Part shown: positions 37,889-49,238 of the stretch, piece by piece
Layout of the letters: each line of letters begins with the position of its first letter
How positions within the stretch are numbered: the stretch's first letter is position 1
Assembly: GCA_014706385.1 (NCBI GenBank)
Contig: JACGZH010000006.1
Location: 1,711,001-1,775,000 of the forward strand
Direction: 5' to 3'
Length of the DNA: 64,000 bases
Origin: Phaffia rhodozyma
Taxonomy: Eukaryota; Basidiomycota; Tremellomycetes; Cystofilobasidiales; Mrakiaceae
The notes under the pieces: model-generated
What the model was told of the DNA's origin: nothing
Database searches by the model: none
What the model saw: the letters and a program-made list of their open reading frames with translations, nothing else
Position numbers and translations under genes: made by a program

Positions 37889-40800
37889 ATGCCTAGCTTG
37901 TCATCATCACCTCCTCCTAAGACTTCTAATTCTCCATCTGCAGGGCTGACGCTTCCGTCAGGTAGAAGCATGAACACTTCTCACCATCGGGAGAGACAGC
38001 GGGCGCAGGACCTGGACTCGGCCATGGCACTCTGTGGGTGTCCATCCTTTTTCCTTCTTCTCTTGGTTCTCTAAAAGCCTGGTACAAGACGAGATCAGTT
38101 CCTCCTTCCTCTTGCTTAGCCTGCTCTATCCACTCACTTGAATATGTGGCTGGAGGTCTTCGGGTGTGCGAATGAGCGTTGGCATCGGAAGGGTCTTGCG
38201 GGAAGAAAGATGAAGGGGAAAGCGATTGGCTATCCGATTCTCTAATCGAAGGCTACCTATCATCACAGCATGGCTCCCTTTAGCAATCTTTTCCCGACCA
38301 TCTGTTCAGGATACCATTCTGATGCTTACCCACCATGCTTCGTTCACTCTTATGTGTGATGTGTAAACAGTCCGAGCTCGTTCAGAGTCTATCTCTGCCA
38401 ACGTCTCAACCTCGCCCACACTCAGCAGCTCACTCGGCCCAAACATCCCTTCGCTCGTATCTTATCCATCTCATACGTCTGGTCATTCTTCCGATGGCAG
38501 CAGCGGTCTGAACCAATCAAACACCAACAACACCGGTCTGCGAGCTCGACATTCTTCCTCCCACCAGGGTGCTGGCCGATCGCCATTGAAGCATCTGGAC
38601 GCCACCCAGTTTCCTATCCTATCCGAGGCAAAGGAGGACGAGGAGAGTCACCTGGAAAGTGGAACGTACATCCCCGAAGCTGCCATCACGGACGAGTCCG
38701 ACGGAAGACACATCCAACCGGTCGAGGTGGACTATGCTCATCGGGTTCCTTCATCCCATGATGAGCGTGATCGTTCGCCTCCGTCGCCGTTTGGCGATGA
38801 GGATGAGACTCGGTCAATCGGTGGGGGTAGTACCGTCAACGGTGGTGGCACCTTGGGAGGTGGCATGACGATGAACAACGGGATGAACGACTACACCATA
38901 CGAAGGGCCGGCATGAACGGTGGCTTTGTCGGTCGGAATGTCTTTGACTTTTCCCAGTTTGAAAACTGGGCCTCCAAGGAAAGGCTCGAGCTCGAACGGG
39001 AGGCATTGAAGAGCCAGCCTCGGTCTGGAGGGCTTCACTCGAGAAGAAAGAGAAACGTCGTGGCAAATGAGGATGAACCCTATAGAGATGACCCAGACAA
39101 GATTGAGGAGGAAGATGAGGATGAGGACGAGATCGATGGGTTTGGACGACGTCAACCGCAGCAAATCCCCGAGTCAATCTTGACATCGTCGCCTGACTCA
39201 AAGCCAGCTTCAATCCCCCATGTGTCTCTTATCGACATCGGACCCAAATCTCCTCCGAAAGAAAGTCAGGCATTCACACGTCGGCGCCAACGAAAGCTTT
39301 CTCAGTCTGACCCGTCTCCACATGCCCGTCGACAGGGAAAGCTCGCTCTCTTCGAAGGATCTGCTCCGGTTCCTCATCAGTCGCCTTTGCTGAAGGGTCC
39401 TTACCAAGACAACCAACGACACGGAAGCACGTCTTCGTTTGATTCCCACCTCCCGGCCAACGGAGACCTACCATCCTGGGTGCCTCAGCCCGTTCAGAGG
39501 GAGGAACGACCGTTCAGATTCTCATTCTATTCGAACGCGCTGCCTGCAACGATCCACGCGAGGTCCATCTCAGAGTTGCCTGCGGAGGGCCAGTCGTTTG
39601 AGGATTTGTTCACCGGCAGGGAAACCAAGGCGGACGAAGAAAGTGTGAGAGGCGACGCATCAGAGAATGTGAGCCCGTTTGGGACGGCCCCCACCAACAC
39701 TACAGGTGGCAGTAGCCAGGGTCTGTTACACAAGGCGTTGCAAGGAGCCGCTGCCGCCGGTCAAGGACAAACAGCAGGTTCAAATGGGGGAGGAGGATTC
39801 TCTCATGGCTACAGCCCAAAAAATGAAGGCTCGATTCTGGGAGACGTCGACGGGGACCCGGAGGCGAGTACTTGGTGGTTGGACGTGCTTTGCCCGACGG
39901 ACGATGAGATGAAGATGCTGAGCAAGGTACGTTACATCGTTCAGACCTATTTTATGCGGGACATGGTCGATCAGATATGCTAAAAAGTTTATCATGCCGT
40001 CTGTTTATTTGGCCATGATCAGGTCTTTGGAATCCATCCGCTTACTACGGAAGATATCCAAATGGAAGAGACGAGAGAAAAGATTGAACTGTTCCGAAAC
40101 TATTATCTGGTCTGTTTCAGGTCGTTCGACCAGGACTTTTACAGCTCTACTCATCTAGAGTAAGTATCTTGCGTAGTCTTTTGTTGTCATCTTGGAAGAT
40201 TTGATCTCTGGAAACTAAGAAAAACCCCTCTCCACCAACAGGCCTCTCAACTTGTATCTCCTCGTTTTCAGGGAGGGAGTCATCTCTGTAGGTTTCGTCT
40301 GTGTTTATCCTAGAATGCACCCGTTACTGACGTTTGTTTGTTTGTTTGGGCAATCAAAGTTCCACTTCCGAGCAACTCCCCATCCGCAAAATGTGCGACG
40401 TCGAATCAAGCAGCTAAAGGATTACATTACTGTGACTTCGGACTGGATCTCGTACGCGCTTATCGATGACGTGACTGATGCGTTCGGTCCGTTGATCCAG
40501 AGTATTGAGTACGAGGTCGATTCGGTGGATGAGGTGAGTTTGTTGATGTCGCTCAATGATGAATCTTTTGCAATGAGGGTTACTAATTGTTGGCTATGTT
40601 TTGTGAACCCCTTTGTGTTTTTCGTCTTGTAGTTGGTACTTATCATCAAGGAGACCGAACAAAGTGATATGCTTCGAAGGTGCGTCCCTGTCGATCTGGG
40701 TGCTCACCAAAAAAAAGGACAATAAGACTGCATCACTGAATACTCTGGAATTTATGGGATAAATCAGAATCGGAACCTGTCGAAAGAAGGTGATGGGTTT

Positions 40801-41894
40801 GCTCCGATTGATGGGTAACAAGGCGGATGTCGTTAAGGGTCTAGCAAAGCGATGCAATGAGAATTGGTAAGTCCTTGGGTTGTCTGTGCTAGGATACAAA
40901 TCTGGTTGTTGACCCGTAGACCATCTGGCTTGCTCATTGGGATCGATAGGAGTGTGGCTCCTCGATCAGACATAGGACTCTATCTATCGGATATTCAGGT
41001 ACCTTTTTCCGCTCTAGATCGTCTAGATGCAGATTGCCATGCACCACAGCTAACTTGATCGGTTGTGCGTCTTGTGTGTGATAGGACCATTTGATCACGA
41101 TGACGAGCTCGCTCAACGTGTTTGAAAAGATTCTATCGAGAGCGCATAGTAACTACTTGGCTCAGATCTCGATCGAGATGACAGGTTCGTCTTTGGATGC
41201 CTCTGGCTCCTTTCTGGCATGGTGTACATGGGTCTGACGCTGCATGGCCTTGTTTGATGTCGCTTTTTTTCCTTCTAAACGTGTAGATGCAAACAACAAG
41301 ATGAACGATGTGCTTGGAAGGATGACCGCCGTACGTTTCTTCTTCCTTTTTTGTTTTTGTTTGTATTAATCAATCATATCATAACGTATGCTTACGGCCG
41401 TTTGACTCGTTCTCTTTAGCTCGGAACGGTTTTAATGTGAAGAACTTTCTCTCTTTTTTTTCTCTTCATATGGCTCTTTCCTTTTCTATCAAATGTTACC
41501 TGGCGAGACTAACGATACATCTTTACTCGTGGTTTCTACCAGTCCGATGAACTTGGTGACTGGTCTGTGGGGAATGGTCAGTTCATTTGACCATAAATAA
41601 AGACGCCTTTGGGGGGATGTGACACTGACGGTTGGTTTCGCGCTTTCTGTGTGTGTATGGGTGGGTGGGTCGAAAACAGAACGTGATAGTTCCCGGACAG
41701 AATGCACCGGGTTTGGCTTGGTTCTGGGGTATCGTCGTACGTGTTTTAGTTCTGAATCGTCTCGGGGTTTCCTTCCTTCCTTCGTTCCTTTGTCGAGCTG
41801 AAAATTGACGGTGCGCTCGATTATCCTACAGGGTTGTCTCTTGGCGTTCGCTCTGATGGGAGGATTCCTCACGTACCGACTTTTCAAGCCCTAG
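37889..41894 (+). CDS. CorA-type magnesium transporter (Alr1/Mnr2-like)
   Basis: This is a pentameric Mg2+ channel of the plasma or vacuolar membrane. Fourteen exons splice without frame errors to 855 residues. They include one of 17 nt (41420-41436) and a 1.56-kb exon 2 (38371-39926). The first 440 residues are cytoplasmic, Ser/Pro/Gly-rich and acidic. The CorA domain starts at STWWLDVLCPTDDEMKML, then VFGIHPLTTEDIQMEETREKIELF, YLLVFREGVISFHF, LIDDVTDAFGPLIQSIEYEVDSVDE and DANNKMNDVLGRMTALGTVLIP. Helix 1 ends in the selectivity motif GMN (TGLWGMN), and helix 2 is GCLLAFALMGGFLTYRLF. The intron at 41577-41679 falls between Met and Asn of GMN. The arrangement and long N-terminus fit Alr1/Mnr2 better than mitochondrial Mrs2. 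Confidence 0.93.
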
Positions 41895-43183
41895 GTGGTT
41901 TCGATCTAGCCGATGTTGGGCAGTGCGGAGAGATCAAGGTCGCGAGTCTTTTCTTCTGTTCTGTTCTGTTCTGTTGTTGTTATTGTTGTAAACGAAGTAT
42001 ATCAAGAAGAATGAAGAACGAAAAAAGGGGGTACAAAAGTTTTACTGGCTGCTTCTGTTTCTCTTGCCTTTTTTCTTTTGTGTATATGTTTTCTTCTCTG
42101 GAAATGACCGGGGGGCGGGGGGGGGGGGGGAATAGTTGTTGATAGGAAAGATGAACGAGTCGAATCGATCGTCCCGGATCGTAGACTCTTCCTTTCCCTT
42201 TAAAAAAACATTTTACTTTTCTTCTCTCTCTCTCTCCTCTCGTACTATCTCGATTTGGCCTCTTGCTCTTTTATTCTCTGTTGTTTGTTCGCTTTCTTGG
42301 CGTCGCTCTATGAATCTCACATCCGGCTTTTACTCCATTCCTCTCGACGTCCATCAGAACCCTGGCCGCCGCCTTTATTTCATTTCATCTCTTTTCTTTT
42401 CTTCCCTTATCTTATTTTACCTTAAAGAACAATGTGTGTGTGTGTGTGGTTATTCGGGTTTGAATTTCCTGAATATCAGATATCCAGAGATCCGAGAGAC
42501 AAGATGAGTAAAAAACAAAGATGTAAAGTGGGAAAGAAAAGAAAAAAGAGGAGGGGAGGAAAGGATGTTGGAGCATAGGCCCGTTCTAAGGCCGGTGAAG
42601 CAGGACAAAACCGAGGCAGACAGACAGACGAGACGGAGAGAATGAATGGATGGATGGATGAATGGATGAAGAACGAAAGGAAAAGATGCGTTCACGCAAA
42701 GGACCGATCGACTGACCAGAGCAAACGAGACAAGCAAAAAGTTTTTTTTTAAAAAATAAAGAAGGAAATAAAGGAGGGGAAAAGAAAAAGACGAAGTGTA
42801 AACGAAAGGAATGGAGAAAAAAAGAAGAAGAAGTAGAAACAGGCCATCACGCAGACGTCGTCCTGGCGCTATTTCTCGAGTCGGAGTCCGCTACGAAAAA
42901 CTTTTTGCGCTCGGTCAAGGCGGAAGGCGTCGGTGGGACCGTCCTCGGCGGGGGGGACGTTGCTTTTTATCGATGGGAACGGGCAGGAGGGACGAAACAA
43001 AGACGCAAGGAGGATGAGTCTTCGGTGTTATATTGTGAGGACAAGGAGTGGGAGAGAGAGAAAAGGAAAGGAAAGGAAAAAAGGAACATACTGGTGACAG
43101 CTTCTAGAGGGACGGCTGGTGCTTCTCTATCAACAGAGATATACCCAAGCGAAGAAAAGAGGAGGGAAAAAAGGGAGAGGGGA
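41895..43183. other. Convergent spacer with low-complexity tracts
   Basis: This is 1.3 kb between the stops of the Mg2+ transporter and NMNAT. It contains a G-run (42109-42132, two blocks), a (GT)n at about 42433-42447, a GGAT/GAAT tetranucleotide run at about 42640-42668 and purine-rich sequence. A GC-richer block (42830-42960) has short open frames but no recognisable product. It could be a missed 3' exon of NMNAT, which I consider unlikely because the NMNAT fold is already complete. Confidence 0.4.
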
Positions 43184-44441
43184 TCAGCCGTTTTGCGCTT
43201 TGGGGGGGGAAGAGAGAAGGCTAGAGACGAACGAAGTATAAAGTTTCTGGTCGTAGATGTATTGGATGACGCTGTTCGGTAGAAGGTACCTAAGGAAAGT
43301 TGGAAAGGACAAGGGGAAAAAGGTTCGTTTGGGTGAGTATTCCCGAGAGTGAACAAGAAGAGGGTTGTAGTAGACTAGGTATTGGAAATGAATTTTTGAA
43401 GGAAAAAAAGAAAAGGAAACCCACTTGATACTCATCGCTCTTCGGACAAACAAGCGAACTTTTGTACTCGAGATATCGTTATAGATCAACTGCTTGATGA
43501 CGATGATGTTCCGGCTGTGACGGAAGGTTGGAGAGGACGAGATATGAGTGGGACGATACCAACGAACGAAAAGGCTGAAGGATGAATGAAACACGAACCG
43601 ATGGTGGTAGAGGATATCATGTGATAGCAAGAACGCCCAGACGTCTGAGCCTGCTCTCTCGACGATGAGACAACCAAACTGACCGAGAATGACGTGTAGC
43701 TGTGTGGAGAGGAGAGGAAGGGTGGGGTGAGAATTGTATGTACAGGCCTGAGCACGAAGAGGAGAAGGCACTCACGTCGTCGGGCGCCCAGACTCCGGGA
43801 TGTCCGAACGACTCGATGAGATCTCCTCCTGCCAAGAGCATGATCTTGATGCGTTGTCGGCCGCCTGGGGAGGAAGAAGAAGAGGATGAAGGGATGGAAA
43901 GGAACCTTTGAGAAAGTGTGCGAAACGGGAGAGGAGAGAGAGAGAAAGGAAGGCCTTTTAGGAACGTACCGTTTCGGGTACGAACTCCACCGTTGGGACC
44001 ACCGTTGAGTTCTTCCTCAAAGTGTTGGAGGACGACGGCTGTCCGCTGGTAAGATTCCTGACCGGCCTCCCAGGGATCGACCATGAGCCAGGTCGACGTG
44101 CTCTCGACCGCTAGCTCACACATCTTGACTCTGTCTTGTGCGGGTGCGAGTCCTGCTTTCTTGTAGTGGTCCGATCTGGAATTGGGAGGGAAGGGGGGGG
44201 GGGGACGCGTCGAGAGGGAGAGTGAGAGAAGGTGAAGGTGAGGAAGAAAGAGGACGAGCACCAAAACGAGACAGATGGACTCGCGCGTCAAGAGGAGGAA
44301 AAAATTCGAGTGATCCAACCGAGACAAGGGAGGGCTTACACGGGGGAGTAGTAGCCACCTAGGATCTCGTATTGATCACTTTCCAAGATTTGATCTTTGG
44401 CCATCTCGAACATTCGGCTGGAGGAAGAGAGAGAGAGAGAG

Positions 44442-44477
<36 letters not shown>

Positions 44478-45519
44478 AGAAAGAGGGAAAGGAGGAATGG
44501 TTCGTGAGAATAGAACATAGGATTACGAACAGATGAAGGTATGTTGGAGGAGAGAACGATCCACAGGCGACGATCACCAACGGCGTCTTTTCTTGGTCTG
44601 GTGATGGTGGTGGTGGTTGTTGAGAGGAAGGGTAAAGGTAAGTCCAAGAAGAGAGAGAGTGTGTTAAAAGAAAAGAAAGAAAAAAGAAGAAAAAAAAGGG
44701 TAAACACTGGACTGACCATCCCAGACAGATTTGAGACGATGCTTGGGAAAGAGGTAGTCTCCTTCACCTCGGAGATACTTTCCAGAGTCACCCAGGCTGG
44801 GCAACAGGCGTTCTGCGCCGACGAGACTGAGGGCGTCTGCTTCTCCATCGCCGTCACCGTCAACGTCGATGTCTGGTTCACCATCGTAGGCGCTGATGAA
44901 GGAAGGGGCGGGGGTATGTCTGACGGCGGCCGGGCCGGGTACCGGGTCTCCGTGGTTGTAGGGTGGGACGATCGTCTGTGAGGACGTGAGCGGCGGGTAG
45001 GCTGAGGATGGGCTGGGTAGGGTGTCGGAGTGGTACGGTCTGATCGGTTTGATCGTCCTGGTTGAGGCCGAGGGGGAAGGAGGGAGGACGGGTTGGCTGT
45101 GTCTGGTGCGTAGAGGGGGAGCTTGTTGTTGTTGGTGGTGGTGGTGGTTTAACGAGCCGTTGATCTGTGTGATCTGGTGGGTGGGTGGACTGGAGTAGTT
45201 GCGGAAGTGGGAGTTTGTGGTTGGATCAGAGTGATGGTTGGTGTCGTGAAGGGATGATGGTGGGAGGGGTGGTTGTACTGCTGAGGATGATGACGACGAG
45301 GCGGCGGAGGATGAGGATGATGATGATGATGATGGGTTGGGTGCGGGCGAGGCCGTGGTCGTGCCGGGGTGATGGTGATTGTTGTTATTATTGCTGCTGC
45401 TGCCGCTGATGGAGGAAGCGGACTCTAGTGCTTGGGACAAATCGAGGTATGACGGCTGGCCGTGAGGCGGGGGGGAATCTGCCGAGCCGGTGAAGGGAGG
45501 AGAGTCGTTGTGGAACTGT

Positions 45520-45552
<33 letters not shown>

Positions 45553-45685
45553 AAGAGAGAGAGATTGCTCGATCAGTGTTGGATGACGAGAGGAGAGCGG
45601 AGAAGGAAGGAAGAGTAAAAGAGGACATTACAGATTGAATGCTTAGTGAGCTGATTGGCACTGGTTTCGTGCCCGAGCCGTTCAT
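43184..45685 (-). CDS. Nicotinamide/nicotinate mononucleotide adenylyltransferase (NMNAT)
   Basis: This enzyme adds AMP to NMN or NaMN, the last common step of NAD+ synthesis. Nine exons (45685-45632, 45515-44717, 44597-44531, 44417-44340, 44175-43970, 43864-43776, 43699-43599, 43514-43425, 43289-43184) keep frame and give 529 residues. The catalytic region reads VIVACGSFSPPTYLHL (the GxFxPxxxxH nucleotidyl-transferase motif), RMFEMAKDQI, YEILGGYYSPVSD, WLMVDPWEAGQ, IMLLAGGDLIESFG, CLIVERAGSD and IIVIKQLIYNDISSTKVRLFVRR, which contains the ISSTxxR motif. The first 280 residues are a Ser/Pro/His/Gln/Asn-rich extension, longer than in yeast Nma1/2. Introns 1 and 3 have CA/CT repeats just before the acceptor. 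It is divergent from SEC72. Confidence 0.93.
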
Positions 45686-45755
45686 CTTTGCGATCAAGTT
45701 GTGCTGAAAGAGTGAGGAGAGCATCGGTTAGTGGGTGGGTGGGTGTCAGTGAGTA

Positions 45756-45787
<32 letters not shown>

Positions 45788-46304
45788 AGTGCGAAAGAGA
45801 GAACACAAGAACACAAGAACACGATAGGAGAAGAAGGAAAGAAGGAAGGAAGGAAGAAAGGAAAGAGAAACGGCCGACGTACTCTTTGGACCGCTCTTTC
45901 TTTTGACCCGCCGGATGGAATGGAGAGCGAATAGATCGAGGCAACAGCTAGGACGAGCCGGGACGATGTGTGATGACCAGAGCTGAGCTGTGGATGACCT
46001 GGGATGACCTGGGACGAGCTGGGGATGAGCAAAGAGAACACCAACCGAGCGACCGAGCGACCTAAACGACGACGACACCGGGCCAGACGAGCGGAAAACA
46101 AGGTAAAAGTCGGGTGGGAGGGAAAGTCGGAGAGAAAGAAAAAAAGAATCAAATATAATCAAATACTTTCCCGTTCAGGCGTCAGACGAGGAGGCCGGGC
46201 GGGGGGGGGGTTGAAAATCTAATGAAATAAGATGAAATAACGTAGAATAACGTAAGATAGTTCGGGGGAATTCGTTCTCGCGGCCAGACGAGAGAAGGCG
46301 CCAG

Positions 46305-46346
46305 GGCATCAGGGCATCAGGGCATCAGGGCATCAGGGCATCAGGG
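46305..46346. repeat. 9-bp tandem repeat (GGGCATCAG)n
   Basis: About five head-to-tail copies of the 9-base unit GGGCATCAG are visible directly in the sequence, 90 bp left of the large CA microsatellite. Confidence 0.9.
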
Positions 46347-46435
46347 CAGTAGGCACCAGGCCGTGGGAGGCAGGGAGGCAGAAAGGCAGGGAGGAAGATG
46401 GCGAGAGTGCCCAGAGTGACATCGCACAGTCCAGG

Positions 46436-46741
<306 letters not shown>

Positions 46742-47480
46742 CAGTAACACATCCCTCCCATTCACTCGGCACGCCCTGACCCGCTCACTCAGACACCTCG
46801 TCCTCGCGCCCGCCCGTCCCTCGATCGGATCAGCAGGCAAAAGAGCGGCCGGCAAGAATCGGAACGATCACCAAATGAGCAAGTGAGTGAGCAAGCAAGT
46901 CAGCAACCAACCAAGCCATCAACCATGCTGGTCACCAATCGGGCTAGCGAGCGATCAACCAAGCTAGCAAGCAGCCAAGCAACAGAACCCCCAGACTCTC
47001 CCTGGTTTCAACACAAGCGCGCATTCTATCTATCGTCATCCGCTTACCATAACATCATCAGTCATGGCCTGCCTCAGGTAAGATCTCTCGGTGTGTCTAC
47101 CTGTTCTAAACACCATGTAGTCAACCCAGTCCAGGTCAGGAGCACTATCCTCTTCTGCGCCGTCCTCCCAATACACACTCCTCATCATCCCCGGTATGCT
47201 GCTGGCTCCAGACTGATCGGGTGATTACGTCAGACGAGCCCAAGCCCAGACTCACGCCGACGCCCACTCTTAAAGGCACAGGCACAGGCACAGGCACACC
47301 CAGGCTGTGCGCTGGCACACGTGTTAACCCTAACCGACAGAACATACCCCCCCTCTCTCCATCCGTTCGCTTCACCTTCCTTTCTCTCCCCTCGGTCTTC
47401 CATCTCGCTTGTCACTGTTAGCGTGTACATCCCTCGCATTGACACCCACGCACCCACACACAACAACCACACACACTCCC

Positions 47481-47758
47481 ATGGAAGCAAGCCCTGTGGT
47501 GGGAAACCCCCAGCCGGGTGCACCCCCGGAAGGCCCGTCACCAGACGAACAGAGAATAATGATGGCACAACATCTCGAGCAACAACGTCTGTTGAACCTA
47601 CAAAAGGCAGAATCCCTCGTCGGTCAAGACGCCGAGGTAAGTGTCCCGTCGCCTTCCTTCCTGCTGTCCTGCTCTCTGTCTGCTCTCTTGTACTCTCTCT
47701 GCTGTTTCGCACTCTGTCTTTGCCTTCCTCCTACTGACCCAACCTCCGTCCCTCTCTT

Positions 47759-47800
<42 letters not shown>

Positions 47801-48940
47801 CCGGTCAACATCCTGCCCCTCTCGTTCCACCCGGAACACCCGTTCATCCTCGGCCCACCCTCCTTCCCCGCCTCACCAGCCTCCCCGTTCGTCTCCGGTC
47901 CGGCCTCCACCCAGTCCCCATACGGTCTCTCTCCCATCAACGCCGACGTCCAGCCGGTCGACCTGTTCAACACCGTCAACCTACTCGCCAACGTCTTTTC
48001 CAAAGCACCAGACGGAGCGATCCCTCCTCCGCCAAACCCAAACAACGTGGACAGAGGACGATCCGTCCAGGTCGCAAAGCTCAAAGAGGAAGGCAACGTA
48101 CGTCCTTCTTTTCTCGTGCCCCCACACATCTCTCCCATCTTGTTGCCCTTGTTCTGCAACTGACTCTGTACTACCTTTCACCACTTCTCACCACCGCACT
48201 CCTGCCCACACAGACAAAATTCAAGGCAAAACAGTACCCACCCTCGGTCAACACATACTCGCTCGCACTCAAAGTAGCAGCCGAACGTCTGCCCTGGGAG
48301 CCGTCAGGCTTGGTCAAAGAAGAGATAAGTGTGTTGCTCTGTAACCGAAGTGCCGCTTGGGCCGCCCTAGGCGAGGTTAGTTCTCTCTTCTCGCCTTCTC
48401 TCAAAGATGCCTCTGTCTCTTGCTGTCAATCGACTGACAAAGTCGAACAAATCACCTTTCTTTCTCTCTCTCTCTTTTCGCCCTTTCTCCCAGTGGACCC
48501 ACTCTTACGCAGACGCAGAGAGCGTGATCAGACTGAAGAGACCGTGGTCCAAAGGTCACTTCCGAAAAGCAAAGTGAGTCCTCTGAGACCATGTTTCTCT
48601 CTCTTTTTCAGCAAACCGGTCTTGATTCCTAAACATATCCTTTGCCTTTAAACCTTATCAAAAGAGCACTCTTGGCACTCGATCAGCCATATCTTGCCAA
48701 AGAGTACGTCCATTCAGTGTTCCTTTTCCTTTTCCTTTCTCTCTTCCCCTCTCGCAACCTAGGATTACGAACTCATCTTCAGGATCCCTCCTCCTCCTCT
48801 TCCCTCCCTCTACGTCCATCTTTCACAGAGCTCTCGTCCTCGGCCTCTCTTACGATCCGTCCTCGACCGAGCTCCTGGCGTTCCAACAAGAAATCGATCA
48901 GGCCATCAGCGCATTGGAGGACGAAGCAGATGATTTTTAA
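47481..48940 (+). CDS. SEC72: Sec72-like TPR subunit of the ER post-translational translocon
   Basis: Sec72 binds Hsp70 tails at the Sec62/63 complex on the cytosolic face of the ER. Six exons (47481-47636, 47801-48097, 48214-48375, 48494-48573, 48665-48703, 48829-48940) give 281 residues. The N-terminal part has PVNILPLSFHPEHPFILGP and SPINADVQPVDLF. A TPR region follows: AKLKEEGNTKFKAKQYPPSVNTYSLALKVAAERLP, EISVLLCNRSAAWAALGEW, SYADAESVIRLKRPWSKGHFRKAKALLALDQ and EALVLGLSYDPSSTELLAF. The acidic end is ALEDEADDF. The R-P-W-S-K-G-H-x-R block and the double-TPR length match Sec72 rather than a longer co-chaperone. Intron 1 ends in (CT)n(CA)nG directly at the splice acceptor. Confidence 0.85.
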
Positions 48941-49238
48941 AGAACGAGGAGATTACAAAAATAAGAGAACCAAATACTTTAAAAGCCCAAAGAAAGCCCG
49001 AGGATGATTCCATAGACATGCGAAAATGTATTCTTCAGGGGATCTTTCCTTTTCCCTTCCCCCCTTGTTCTTTCTCACTTTCTCCTTGTAGACAAGTCCT
49101 TTCTCCCTCTCGGGTCGATACCATACATGTCGAACTTTTCTTGATATCTTTTTCTTTCAATCTATCTATCTGTCTGTCTATCGATACAACGGTTTATTCC
49201 CCCAAGTCACACACATACACACACTACAGGGCCTCGAC

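Noticed and set aside
42841..43180. Possible extra 3' exon(s) of NMNAT
   Set aside because: The NMNAT fold ends at VIQYIYDQKLY with a stop at 43184; the downstream short frames have no family match.
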